A DNA stretch of 64,000 nucleotides from Macrotis lagotis (taxonomy: Eukaryota; Chordata; Mammalia; Peramelemorphia; Peramelidae). The notes beneath the pieces are model-generated. The model saw only the letters and a list, made by a program, of their open reading frames with translations. It was not told the origin of the DNA and ran no database searches. A program made the translations under genes and the position numbers. This document shows positions 42,140 to 51,859 of this stretch, piece after piece (the stretch's first letter is position 1; every line of letters starts with the position of its first letter). The stretch covers positions 886,738,977 through 886,802,976 of the forward strand of contig NC_133658.1 of assembly GCF_037893015.1 (NCBI RefSeq). The letters are read 5' to 3'.

Positions 42140-42487
42140 GCAGTGCATAGATCATTGAATCTGGAATCAGAAAGACATGAATTCAAATCCAGCCTCAGAT
42201 ACTTACTATTTGCACAACTCTACGTAAACCACTTAATCCTATTTGCCTCAGTTTCCTCATCTCTGAAATGAGCTAGAGAAGGAAATGGAAAACCACTCCA
42301 ATGTCCTGCCAAGAATATCCCAGATGGGGTCATGAAGAGTCAGACACAACTGAAACTACTAAACAATAACAATACAAGGGAGCTTTAAAGGGAGAAGACA
42401 ATGAGTTCTGATTTGGACATGCTGCACAGACACCCATCAGGGAATGCTGGGAAAGAGAAGAGGGCTGGATATATAGATTTGGTAAAG
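42140..42487 (+). repeat. Left arm of ~345 bp inverted duplication (contains SINE-S)
   Basis: 42140-42362 is a sense SINE-S. 42363-42487 is non-SINE flank (CATCAGGGAATGCTGGG, GGGCTGGATATATAG). The whole arm, flank included, is the reverse complement of 43123-43466. Confidence 0.93.
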
Positions 42488-42644
42488 TCCCCAAATCTCC
42501 CCAGCCCTCAGTTTTTATACCTGTAAAATGGAGTGCTTAGACTCTGATCTCTAAAGTTATTTTCTATGATATTAGGATTTCTCTGGACCTTAGTTTAGCC
42601 ATCCATAAAATGGAAGGATTAGAGTAGATTGCGGTTCTTTGGTT

Positions 42645-42960
42645 TTTCTCAGAATAATGTTTTTTAAATAGTCTGATGAATATATATATATAGGATTGGG
42701 GGTGGCTAGGTGGTGCAGTGGATAAAGCACCGGCCTTGGAGTCAGGAGTACCTGGATTCAAATCCGGTCTCAGACACTTAATAATTACCTAGCTGTGTGG
42801 CCCTGGGCAAGCCACTTAACCCCATTGCCTTGCAAAAACCTAATAAAATAAAATATATAGGATTACAAAGGAAAACAATTATACAGTTATCAAATATATA
42901 TTAAATACAGTTATCAAAATATATTAAAAATAAAAACAATTTCCCACTCTTTTGGTAAAG
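42645..42960. repeat. AT-rich interspersed repeat, split by WSINE-like SINE
   Basis: TCAGAATAATGTTTTTTAAA on the left, then, after the SINE, ACAATTATACAGTTATCAAA and a second CAGTTATCAAAATATAT. Same family as 425-552 and 32640-32780. Confidence 0.55.
42698..42852 (+). mobile_element. WSINE-like SINE, intact, with target-site duplication
   Basis: Most complete copy: GGTGGCTAGGTGGTGCAGTG head, GGATTCAAATCCGG, TTAATAATTACCTAGCTG, CCATTGCCTTGCAAAAACC, A-rich tail. Flanked by a 12 bp duplication ATATATAGGATT (42686-42697 and 42853-42864). Confidence 0.95.
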
Positions 42961-43122
42961 AAGACTTGGACTAAAGGATCTCCATGGTCCTTTCTGGCTC
43001 CAGATTTATTTTCTTAAAACTTGTATGAACTTCCTCTGAGCTATCAATATGGCACAGGGGACAAAGTATAAACTTGGAGACAGGAAGCCCTGAATTAGAA
43101 ATTATTTAAGTAATTTAAACTA

Positions 43123-43466
43123 CTCTACCAAATCTATATATTCAGCCCTCTTCTCTTTCCCAGCATTCCCTGATGGATGTCTGTGCAGCATGTCCAAATC
43201 AGACCTCATTGTCTTCTCCTTTTAAATCCCTCCATGTTGTTGTTTAGTAGTTTCAGTTGTGCCTGACTCTTCATGACCCCATCTGGGATATTCTTGGCAA
43301 GGACATTGGAGTGGTTTTCCATTTCCTTCTCTAGCTCATTTCAGAGATGAGGAAACTGAGGCAAATAGGATTAAGTGGTTTATGTAGAGTTGTGCAATTA
43401 GGAAGTATCTGAGGCTGGTTTGAACTCAAGTCTTTCTGGTTCCAGATTCAGTGATCTATGCACTGC
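43123..43466 (-). repeat. Right arm of ~345 bp inverted duplication (contains SINE-S)
   Basis: 43123-43245 is non-SINE flank, 43246-43466 an antisense SINE-S. About 93% identical to the inverted left arm by eye, with four or five small indels. Ends at CACTGC, exactly where the left arm begins. Confidence 0.93.
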
Positions 43467-43825
43467 CTCAGTTTCTTCATTCATAAAAAGGGAATAATGA
43501 AAGCACCTGCTTCATAGGATTGTTGTGGTGTTAACCCTTGTAAAGCATTTTGAAGACTTTCAGGTGCTAAGTAACTGCTATAATTATATTTTGGGGGGGC
43601 ATTAGGCAATGGGATAAGTGATTTGTTCAAGGTCACACAGCTAAATAATTATTAAGTGTCTGTGGTTGGATTTGAACTTGGGTCCTCCTGACTCCAGGGC
43701 CAGGGCTCTATCCATTGCGCAACCTAGTTGCCCCAATTGCTATAATTATTATCTGTAAAATGAGAAGTTTGGGACTAAATAGTCCCTGAGGCTTCTTCCA
43801 ACTCTAGAACAATTTTCTGCAGGGT
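43467..43825 (+). mobile_element. MIR-like SINE split by WSINE-like SINE
   Basis: Left part 43467-43587 (CTCAGTTTCTTCATTC, GATTGTTGTGGTGTT). Right part from 43738 (TATCTGTAAAATGAGAAG to CTTCCAACTCTAG). Confidence 0.75.
43588..43737 (-). mobile_element. WSINE-like SINE with target-site duplication
   Basis: GGTCACACAGCTAAATAATT, CTCCTGACTCCAGGGCC and CAACCTAGTTGCCCC. A 12 bp duplication TGCTATAATTAT lies at 43576-43587 and 43738-43749. Confidence 0.93.
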
Positions 43826-44110
43826 GTCATGGTAGCATTAACAATCAAAGAAAGGTCTATTGAATGAAGCCTAAGGTCTTTGTGTAAGTTGTATTCAACC
43901 TGAAAGGTAAAACTTGAGCCTGTTGATAGTCATGTCAGAGAAAATAGGGCAGTCTTGGGAGTTTTGATGGGAAGGGGCAAGGAGAGATTCCTAAAGATGG
44001 AACGGTAGGGTTTTTGGTCTTGATCCACACCCTTCATCCCCATCCATTTTCTTGCATCCCTGACTAAGATCTAGAGAAGGAGTGATTTTCTCATCTCTCT
44101 CTCTCTCTGG
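43826..44110. other. Unique sequence
   Basis: No repeat recognised; a short (CT)n at 44095-44108. Confidence 0.4.
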
Positions 44111-44480
44111 GAAGAGACTTTATCACCTTTCCAGCTTTTATCACGTGTATTTTAAGAAATTCAGATAAGGTTCCTCCTCTGATAAGGTGAGCAGGATGAA
44201 TCTGACCATTGGTCCAATTTTTGGACATTTATCTTCAGAGACTGTCAATAGCTCCTGGCCTCTATCCTGAAATGAATGCTGCTGACATGAACTACTCTGA
44301 TATGAGATGTTATCTATCAGAATAAGCTCCAGTGACTTCTGCTGTTATCAGTTTGGAGACACTGCTGGGGCCCTGGATGCCAAAGATTTCTTGGCAGACC
44401 CCCCTAGCAAGAGCAAGAACCTGTGGGTGGCCAAGGGCAGCAGCTTTGGTTGCTGATGTTGTTTCTTTAAGAGTTCCAAT
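44111..44480. promoter_or_regulatory. GATA-motif cluster, candidate enhancer
   Basis: Eight WGATAR/YTATCW matches in ~235 bp, beginning at about 44120, 44138, 44163, 44180, 44229, 44310, 44314 and 44345. CACGTG at 44142-44147 overlaps the second. Inverted CCAAT boxes (ATTGG 44208-44212, CCAAT 44214-44218) lie between. About 0.5 matches are expected by chance. The block is repeat-free. It is a sequence prediction only; the target gene is unknown. Confidence 0.5.
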
Positions 44481-44489
44481 CAGTTCATT

Positions 44490-44660
44490 AATCCAAGAGC
44501 ATTTGTAAAACTCCAGTTATTTGTAAATCAATTATTTGCCAGGCACTGTCCTTGATGCTGGAGATACAAACATGAAATTGTGCATCCCCTCAAAGAGCTT
44601 ACATTCTTTTTTAGGAAACAACATGGATACAGAAAATCACTTATGGGTATTAAGTATGAG
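44490..44660 (+). repeat. F-type interspersed repeat
   Basis: GCCAGGCACTGTCCTTGATG, GGAGATACAAACATGAAA and CCTCAAAGAGCTTACATTC. Confidence 0.7.
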
Positions 44661-44779
44661 AGTATGATACTCTCCCAAGTCACATAAATTCTGATCTGGA
44701 AGGAATATTGGAGGTAAACTGGTTCAACTCACACTTGAGACAGAAATCTCCAGACCCCAAAAGACTCATTTGACTTGGA

Positions 44780-45080
44780 GACTTGGTACAGTGGAAAGAA
44801 GGCCAGGTCTGGAGTCCGGGACCTGGGTTCAAATCACACTTCTAATGCTTAGTCTATGAATTTATGATGAATCTTCAGTGATAGAGATCTTACTATCAAA
44901 TTATCTCATCTGATACTCTCAATGACCATGTCATATAAGTGATATTATTGATCTCATTTTATAGATGAGGAAACTAAAGCTCGGGATTATACAACTAATA
45001 TTTGAAGCAGTATTTGAAGCTAGGCTTTTCTTACTTCCAAGCCCAGTACTTTAGTCACTGCTAGGTCTCCCTTACTAATA
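44780..45080. mobile_element. MIR-like SINEs, plus then minus
   Basis: Plus head 44780-44870 (CTTGGTACAGTGGAAAG, CTGGGTTCAAATCAC). Minus body 44890-45080 (TTTTATAGATGAGGAAACT, AGCCCAGTACTTTAGTC). Confidence 0.65.
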
Positions 45081-45136
45081 ATATTGTGACTACTTCTCTT
45101 AATCCCACCTTTGGGATATCACTGACTGAAGTGAAA

Positions 45137-45280
45137 TGATGATGATGATGATGATGATGATGACGATGATGATGATGATATTTTTCTCCTTCACTCTCAA
45201 AGAAGACCATGGCATCAGGGTGTCATGAAGTGGATGGAATGTTTGGTAAAGGTCAAAGTCACAGATAGTTGGTCTAACTC
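45137..45280. repeat. (ATG)n microsatellite plus SINE-T tail
   Basis: (ATG)14 with one C at 45137-45180; it sits at the 3' end of a reversed SINE-T fragment (45181-45280: CTCAAAGAAGACCATGGC, CATCAGGGTGTCATG). Confidence 0.8.
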
Positions 45281-45754
45281 TGCTCCAAGGCCAGCAATAA
45301 GGCCATTGGTTCCGTTGACTGTCTCAGAAACGCATTCCATACGTTAAGGGGATGATGTTAGGAAAATGAAGAGTAGGAACTGTTGCTCAATGCAACCAAT
45401 CTTACCCTTGGTTAAATACTCAAAGACCATGCTCTGGAGGGAGAAGAGCACAGGGGCTGGACCACGTAGGCTCTCAATGTTGGAACTAGGATCCTCTCTC
45501 TGCTTTGTATCATCATCATCATCACCACCACCACTCTCAATAACAACACAATCACAATCTTCCTTCTCATCAACCAGAAGAATAATCGTTCACTGAGGAG
45601 GGGTGGGGAGGGACCATGGTGGAGGAAGCCTGGAATGCATAGGGATGAATAAAGTCTGGCCTGGGCACTGGTCTCAAAATGAAAACTCTGGTAGAAAAAG
45701 ATCAATCAAAGGAAAAGGCCACAGGGGAAGAGTCTGCTGGATCATGGTAGAATT
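45281..45754. other. Unique sequence with CAT/CAC run
   Basis: ATCATCATCATCATCACC at 45508-45532 is complementary to the (ATG)n tract ~340 bp upstream. Otherwise nothing recognised. Confidence 0.45.
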
Positions 45755-45846
45755 TTTGTTATTGTTCAGTCCTGTTTGACTCCTCATGACCCTTTTGTGG
45801 TTTTTGGTAGAGATAGTAGAGTGGCTTGCCATGTCCCTTCTCAGCT
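45755..45846 (-). mobile_element. SINE-S tail fragment
   Basis: TTATTGTTCAGTCCTGTTTG, CCTCATGACCCTTTTGTGG, GAGTGGCTTGCCATG; the body is absent. Confidence 0.7.
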
Positions 45847-45899
45847 AAGAAGAGATAAGTTGGACTGATTAGAGAGGACTTAGGTTAGAGGATTATAAC

Positions 45900-46075
45900 T
45901 TCTCTCCTTAATAACAAATGACATGGAACAATGGGCAGAATTTTGAACTTGAATTCAAATCCCATCTTGGATAACTTGGCAAGTCACTTCATTTTCCCCT
46001 GGCCTTCACCTGAAAAATTAGGGAGGTTGGATTGAGGGCTTCTGAGGTCCCTATTGGCTCTAAATGGCTGTTCTT
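45900..46075 (+). mobile_element. MIR-like SINE, decayed
   Basis: GAACTTGAATTCAAATCCC, AACTTGGCAAGTCACTTC and TTGGATTGAGGGCTTCTG. Confidence 0.6.
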
Positions 46076-46079
46076 AGGG

Positions 46080-47079
46080 ATTATATCACTTCCCAGGTTG
46101 TCAATTTTCTTCTCTGTAAAAACGATAAGGATGAATGGTTAACATATCCCTTCTCATTTGAAATACTATATCCTTACTGGCTCTTTTCTCTTACCCACAC
46201 AGGTACTGCCTCCCCCTCCCAGCAGAGACAGAGGTAGGATGAGTAAGGCTGTAGGAAACTCAATTCTCCTCCTTCGATTATTCCCCAGTCGTCCTGCATC
46301 TCTGGAAAAGGGGAGGGTTGAGAGTATCAAGAGGCCAATTAAAAGATCATTTAACAAAGAAAGACAGAGACCATGTCATTTGCATCTTGAAGCTTTCACC
46401 AAATCAATACAAAAAAAAAAACCCCTTCCCCTTTTCCTAAGAGTTTTCTAATTCAACAAAAGGCTAGACTAGTCTTTCTCTATGAAAATCTCCAGTTGTT
46501 CTCAAAGGAGGTGGTGGGTCTGATTCCTTCAGGGACGTATCTCAGACTTTGGGGCAGCTGTCCAGCCCCCATCACTCGTGGTGTTATTCTGCATCATTTC
46601 TCTCTGTTCCCCTTTCTCCATCCCCAAACAATGCAGGCTGATGTGTTTACCTCTTTAAATGAAAGCACATTGAATTGAATTTTGGTTGGAGGCTTTCAGC
46701 TGCCTCCACCTCCACCCCCTTTAACTGCTGGAGATATAAACTAGGAAGTGAGTCACCACTCTGGACTTGATCCTCCCCCTCATCCAATCCAATCCAGTGT
46801 GTGCCCCATGGAGATGGGGCTGGAGCAGGTGTTCTGCCGGAAAGCAAAGAGCCAGAATCCCCCAGCTAAGAGATTATTGACTTTTAGTGGGAGGCAATCT
46901 CCACTTTGAGTCCAGACTGAGAAACAGAGGTAAGAGAAAACTCATTCCCCGACTATTCCAAGGGCAAGGCACACACTCTTTCCAAAAGAGTTTCTCCTCT
47001 TTGAATTTAAAAGAAACTGAGACCTGGAGAGGTTGTTATTCAGTGTTGCTCATTACAGGGTGGCTGAGTCCTAGTGGCA
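46080..47079. other. 1 kb repeat-poor block
   Basis: No repeat recognised apart from A/C runs at 46410-46426. 46660-46880 is GC-richer, with CCCCAT-GGAG-ATGGGG (46803-46818) and a CACCTCCACCCCC stretch. Open frames up to 97 codons show no domain. Confidence 0.4.
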
Positions 47080-47420
47080 GCTGGGTGGCCTTGGAAATAA
47101 AATGCTGGCCTCGGGCTAAGAGTCTGGAAGACCTGGGTTTATAATCCTACCTCAGGCTCTGGGTAATTGTATGACCTTGGGCATGTTACTAAACCACTTT
47201 TCTAATGATCCCTTCCATTTCGAGCTCTAGGATGTTTTGCTTTCCAAACCACAAATTTGAGGATAATGGATGCTTTTTATACCTAGACTCAGTTTTCCCA
47301 TCCTGGCCCACCTCATTGCCTGTTTGGAGGAGCATATGAGAGTGTGGGAATTGGGGTCTAGAAACCTGAGTTTGAACTCCTCCTCTCACAATTAGGAAAC
47401 TGTTTTTGTTATTCAGACTC
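47080..47420 (+). mobile_element. MIR-like SINE fragments
   Basis: 47080-47235 (GGCAGCTGGGTGGCCTTGG head, TGACCTTGGGCATG). A second head at 47320-47400 (AACCTGAGTTTGAACTCC). Confidence 0.65.
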
Positions 47421-47688
47421 TCGTGGAGGAACAGTGACATCATGAGGGTGATTGTGTGACCCTGTGTAAGTCACAGGCTCCCCCACCCCATTAGTTTCTT
47501 TGTTGAAGTACTCATACAGGTGTGAGAAAAATACTTTGCCAACCATAAATTTCTTCATTGAGTTAGAAATATGAGCAAAGGACAAATGAAGGTCAAATGG
47601 CTTCTTGTTCAATATTCAAACTTTGTGATTTTTAGTCAGTCCTTAGTTAATCAATTCTGAATTAAAATGTATTGGTGCCTTTTGCTTT
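47421..47688. other. Unique or decayed sequence
   Basis: TGTGACCCTGTGTAAGTCAC near 47456 is a MIR-like trace; the rest is unassigned. Confidence 0.35.
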
Positions 47689-47720
47689 TATATATATATA
47701 TATAATATATATATATATAT
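47689..47720. repeat. (AT)n microsatellite
   Basis: TA/AT units with one phase break; self-complementary. Confidence 0.95.
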
Positions 47721-47734
47721 TTAATTTTGGAAAG

Positions 47735-48135
47735 CTGGATGGCTCAGTAGATAGAGAAAAGAGCTAAGAGACAGGAAAATGACTTCATTTTTTCTTGGCA
47801 AGGCAATGGGGTTAAGTGGCTTGCCCAAGGCCACACAACTAGGTAATTATTAAGTGTCTGAGGTCCGTTTTGAACTCAGGTCTTCCTGACTCCAGGGCTG
47901 GTGCTCTATCCACTGTGTCACCTAGCCACCCCATGACTTCAATTTTTTCCTCAGCTATTTCCTAGCTGTATGACCCTGAGTTGCTTAGTTTGCTTCAATT
48001 TTCAAAACCATCTGTAAAATGGAGGTAACAATAGCAATTACTTCCTAAGTGATTATAAAGATCAAATGGGTTAACATGAGAAAGATGCTTTACAAATTTT
48101 AAAATGCAATAAAATGCTATTGTTGTTATTAATAA
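47735..48135 (+). mobile_element. MIR-like SINE split by WSINE-like SINE
   Basis: Left head 47735-47787 (CTGGATGGCTCAGTAGATAG). Right body from 47933 (AGCTGTATGACCCTGAG, CCATCTGTAAAATGGAGG, AATGCTATTGTTGTTATT). Confidence 0.8.
47788..47932 (-). mobile_element. WSINE-like SINE with target-site duplication
   Basis: TTGGCAAGGCAATGGGGTT, GGCCACACAACTAGGTAATT, CTGTGTCACCTAGCCACCCC. A 9 bp duplication ATGACTTCA lies at 47779-47787 and 47933-47941. Confidence 0.92.
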
Positions 48136-48149
48136 TTAAAAAGAAAGAG

Positions 48150-48830
48150 GATACAGGAATTTAAGAAAACCAATCAACACATCAAGAGTGTCTGACAGTG
48201 TATGCACTATTCCACACCAATGGTCTTCCACCAGGGTGATAGAGAAAGGAAGGTACATCTTTCCCCCACCTCCTCATTCACAAAATACGTTTATTGATAT
48301 TGGTTTTGTTTTTTACCCTACAGACACTCAAACAAATGGTAAACAGGTAAACAAAACCATATCATGATGCTGTGACTGATGGCACATATCACTTTCTTTT
48401 TAAATGGTTAACCATTTGTTGCTTTAAATGAATTATTATTGATAGCTTTTATTTTCTTGTCAACTACATTTCCAATTTACCCATTCACTGTTCATCTTGT
48501 AAAACCATTCCTCATGACAAAGAATAAAAAAAAAAACCCCAGGAAAAACAGTTCAGCAAAACTAACCAACATTTTGAAAATGTCTGAAAATATCTTTAAT
48601 ACTCCATACCCATAGTCCTTCACTTCTGCAAAGAAGCAGAGGGAGGAGCCGTTTCATATAATAATAACCAAATATTTAAATAGCGCCTACTATATACTGG
48701 ACACTATGCTAAGTATTTCTTCTCTATGGCCAAGCTTGGTCATGGTTATTATACAACTTTCAATTTCAGCTTTTGTTGTTATTTGCATTTTTATAAATTG
48801 TTTTCCCAGTTCGCATTCATTTAATTATCC
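48150..48830. repeat. Two copies of an unassigned repeat
   Basis: AAAACCAATCAACACATC / GTGTCTGACAGTGTATGC (48166-48230) parallels AAAACTAACCAACATTTTG / ATGTCTGAAAATATC (48557-48600), each followed by a CCACACC/CCATACC-ATAGTC-type stretch. The second continues to GGCCAAGCTTGGTCATGG (48728). It resembles a LINE 3' region, but I cannot assign it. Confidence 0.45.
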
Positions 48831-48959
48831 AGTTTTTGAGACTGAATCGATGAAAAAGTCCAATCTTAAGAGTTGGAAAGGAAATTTAGCTGGAACCTCT
48901 CATTTTACAGAGAAGAAAACTGAGTCCAGACCAGTGTAGTGACCCAACAAAGGTTGTAC

Positions 48960-49270
48960 AGGGTTCCCGGCCTACAGATTTAGAGCTGGAAGGGACCTCA
49001 GAGGCATCTAATCCATTTTACAAAAGAGAAAACTGAGGTCCAGTGGGGCAAAGTAACCTATCCCAAATCAAAGATGTTCCATTTATAAATTATAATTCTA
49101 GAATTGAAAATGAACTGAAAAGCTGCCCAGTCATTTAATAGATAAGGAGACAGGCATCTGGAGAAAAGAAGGGATTTGACAGTCACACAGACAGAGGGGA
49201 GATTGGAACCCAGGTTTTGAAAACAAGTTGACTCCGAACCCAAAGCTATCTCCACTATATTATATTTCAT
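48960..49270 (-). repeat. Two adjacent E-type repeats
   Basis: TTTAGAGCTGGAAGGGACC (48979) heads the first. The second (49090-49270) has ATTGAAAATGAACTG, GGCATCTGGAGAAAAG and TTGGAACCCAGG, then CTCCACTATATTATA. Confidence 0.7.
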
Positions 49271-49724
49271 AAGCCCCTTTCACATCACCCAGCCCAGCCC
49301 GGACCTGGCATGGCTCCACTTTGCTGGCTCTCTCCATCACATGGGCAACCCAGTTAGAGAAGGACCATTGTTTTCTATATTCTCTCTAAATTAAAAACAA
49401 ATCCTTGCCCGTTCCTAGGTAAAAAGAGTTAATTTTCAATTCAAGCGTGTGGGAGGGCATCCCTGGGGAACACGGTAATGAAGCTGCTAGTGCTAGTTGC
49501 AAAACAAATAGATAAATCAATGTTTCAATTTGCCTCATGTGAGAGAATGGGCTACTGTTGCTTAGCAATTCAAAGAATATTATTGCAGGCTCTGGGAACG
49601 AATGAATTGGGCCAGGGGCCTTACCAAAGTGGCTGGATCTTGGGTCATGGTAGGATGACAATGAAACTTAACCTTCTAATGACACGGGCAGGTCCTAGTT
49701 GCTGTTTCCACAATAAGTTGAGGC
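49271..49724. other. Repeat-free block, strong conserved-element candidate
   Basis: Motifs: GTTGCTTAGCAAT (49557-49569, RFX-like inverted half-sites), GAGTTAATTTTCAATTCAAG, GATAAATCAATG and AACACGGTAATGAAGC. Minus and plus open frames (91 and 105 codons) overlap and show no domain. Confidence 0.5.
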
Positions 49725-50165
49725 AATGGAGCCTCAGTTTCCTCACTTGTAGAATGAAGACAGCAACCACAGCTGGCATTTCTATGGTACTTTAAGTTAT
49801 ATGAAGCTCTTTACAAATGAGATCTCATGTGATTCTTGTTATAACATTGGAAAGTAGGTGCTGCAGGTATCCACATGAAGAGAGTGAGGCTCCATTGTCT
49901 CAATTTATTGTTGAGGCAGGTAGGTAGTTCAATGGATAGAGCAACCAGTCTGAAGTCAGGGAGATCTGAGTTCAAATTTGAATCCAGACACTTAATTAGC
50001 TGTGTGACCCTGGGAAAGTCACTTATCCTCCCTTTGCTTTAATCCACTGGAGAAGGAAATAGCAAACCACTCCAGTATCTTTGTCAAGAAAATCCCATGG
50101 ATAGTATTGGCATGATATGGTCCATGGGGTTATGAAGAGTCAGACACAACTTACCAAAAAACAAC
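49725..50165 (+). mobile_element. MIR-like fragment then full SINE-S
   Basis: MIR-like 49725-49900 (CAGTTTCCTCACTTGTAG). SINE-S 49915-50165 (TAGGTAGTTCAATGGATAG head, CAAACCACTCCAGTATC, GAAGAGTCAGACACAAC). Confidence 0.8.
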
Positions 50166-50204
50166 ATCTACCTTGCAAGGTTGCTTTGAGATTCAGACAT
50201 GCAT

Positions 50205-50345
50205 GATGTTTGTCCTTTGTTCTCAAAGAACACAACATTGGGGATGCCATGGCAAGCACTTGAATTGGATTTGAGTAAAAGGGGTTCTGTGATAAGTCAA
50301 CAGCCTCATTTTCTTCTTCAGAACTGAAAAGTGGTTTGGAAATCA
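50205..50345 (-). mobile_element. SINE-T tail fragment
   Basis: TGTCCTTTGTTCTCAAAG, GGGGATGCCATGGCAAGC, TTGGATTTGAGTAAAAGG; the tRNA head is absent. Confidence 0.7.
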
Positions 50346-50504
50346 TAATGACATTATAGGAATATCAGTTGTAAAGATTAAATTCTTTTGTATCTGTTTT
50401 AGTTATCATATCAACTGTTCACTGGGAAGAATGGATAAAGTTCAGTTGACTGGGTGAGGTTTTTGACTGCTGGTGTAAGAGGGCTGAAGACTCACCAGTG
50501 GGTG

Positions 50505-50945
50505 AACATGGTAACCAAGATAGTTGATGTGAGCTTTGACCACATTAAGAAAGGCCTAGGACCCAGGGATAAGGGGAAAGCACCTCCTCCATTCTCATAC
50601 ACATCTGCAAAACTGGGTTCATTTCTGGGCAACATATTTAGGTAGAGCATTGTAAATTCAGAGGAAGTCAAACAGGATGGCATGTGATGATTGGTTGCAG
50701 AAATTGGGGGGGTTTGGGCTTGGAGAAGAGGAGATCCATGTGGGGGGACACATGAAAACAATCTTCAAGTATGTGAAGGCCTATTAAATGGAAGAGGGAT
50801 TAGATACATTATGGAAAAACCAAGGGAAATGGGTGGAAGTTTCAGAGGGAAAGATAGGTTTGATGGGAGAGAGAACAAAGATTAGATGACAACTTTGGGT
50901 TCAGTTATATGTTGTACTAGATAACCATTACCCTGAAATTCTATG
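50505..50945 (+). mobile_element. CR1/L3-like LINE 3' region
   Basis: GGGTTCATTTCTGGGCAAC, GATCCATGTGGGGGGACAC, TTCAAGTATGTGAAGGCC, AAATGGGTGGAAGTTTC and a terminal CTGAAATTCTATG. Confidence 0.75.
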
Positions 50946-51105
50946 AAATCCCCATTTTGTAGGTGAGTAAATTGAGATTCAGAATTGATTAATGATTTAT
51001 CAAAGATCACACAATTAGCCAATGCCAGAGGTGGACTTTGAACTCAGGTGCTTCTGACTCCAAGTCTAGAAATCTATCTATTCTATCATATAACTTCCCT
51101 CATAC
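50946..51105 (-). mobile_element. MIR/E-type fragment
   Basis: CCCCATTTTGTAGGTGAG, AAAGATCACACAATTAGC and TTTGAACTCAGGTGCTTC. Confidence 0.7.
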
Positions 51106-51114
51106 CCTCTCCGC

Positions 51115-51425
51115 ATCCATTCATCCATTCATTCACAAGCATTTATTGAGTGAAACTGTCTACAAGATACTTTGATAAATAGTGTGGGGGATCCAAAGAT
51201 ATGTAAGAAGTGGTTTCTATCTTCAAGGAGTTTGCAGTATAGTTGAAGAGATAATACATGCATGTGAGAATGTCATTAATAATATGAAGTGGCCAATACT
51301 TAGATTCAAAGAAGTATTATAGGCAGCATTCCAGTTCAAAAGAGAGAGAAGTTAGTGGGGGATAGGATGGAGAGAAAAGGCTTCATGGACATGATGGGAC
51401 TTGAGTTGGACTAACTAAAGAATTC
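51115..51425 (+). repeat. F-type interspersed repeat, long
   Basis: AAGCATTTATTGAGTGAAAC, TCTTCAAGGAGTTTGCAG, AAGAAGTATTATAGGCAGC and GGCTTCATGGACATGATGGG. Confidence 0.75.
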
Positions 51426-51432
51426 AATTCCA

Positions 51433-51468
51433 TTAGTAATTAATTATTCAATTAGTAATTAATTAATG
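51433..51468. repeat. Tandem ATTAGTAATTAATTA duplication
   Basis: Two ~18 bp copies carrying TAATTA homeodomain-type cores, directly against the SINE-S insertion; it may include its target-site duplication. Confidence 0.8.
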
Positions 51469-51688
51469 TTGGGTGGTTAGGTGGTACAGTGGATAGAGTG
51501 GCCTGGAGGAAGACCCATCTTCATGAGTTCAAATTTGATCTCAGATACTTATTAGTTGTGTGACTCTAGGCAAGGGGTCTACAATTACCTGGAGAAGGAA
51601 ATGTCAAACCACTCTAGTATCTTTTGCCAAGAAAACCCAAATGGGCTGATGATGAATCACACATAACTGAAAATAACTGAACAACAAT
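51469..51688 (+). mobile_element. SINE-S, full length
   Basis: GGTGGTTAGGTGGTACAGTG head, CCACTCTAGTATC, AAAACCCAAATGGGCTG, ACTGAAAATAACTGAACAAC. Confidence 0.85.
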
Positions 51689-51859
51689 TACCCTGTGTAA
51701 AGGTCTAAATAATGGATAGAATCCTAGTAGATGGAAAGAAGGGAAGATTATTCTCTTAACCTCTCAGAGTCTCAGTTTTATCTTGGTTAGTCCAGGTGAT
51801 TTCCAAATTCTATGATAATATGAAGAATGGAATAGAAGAGAATTAAAAAAGGGGGTCAC

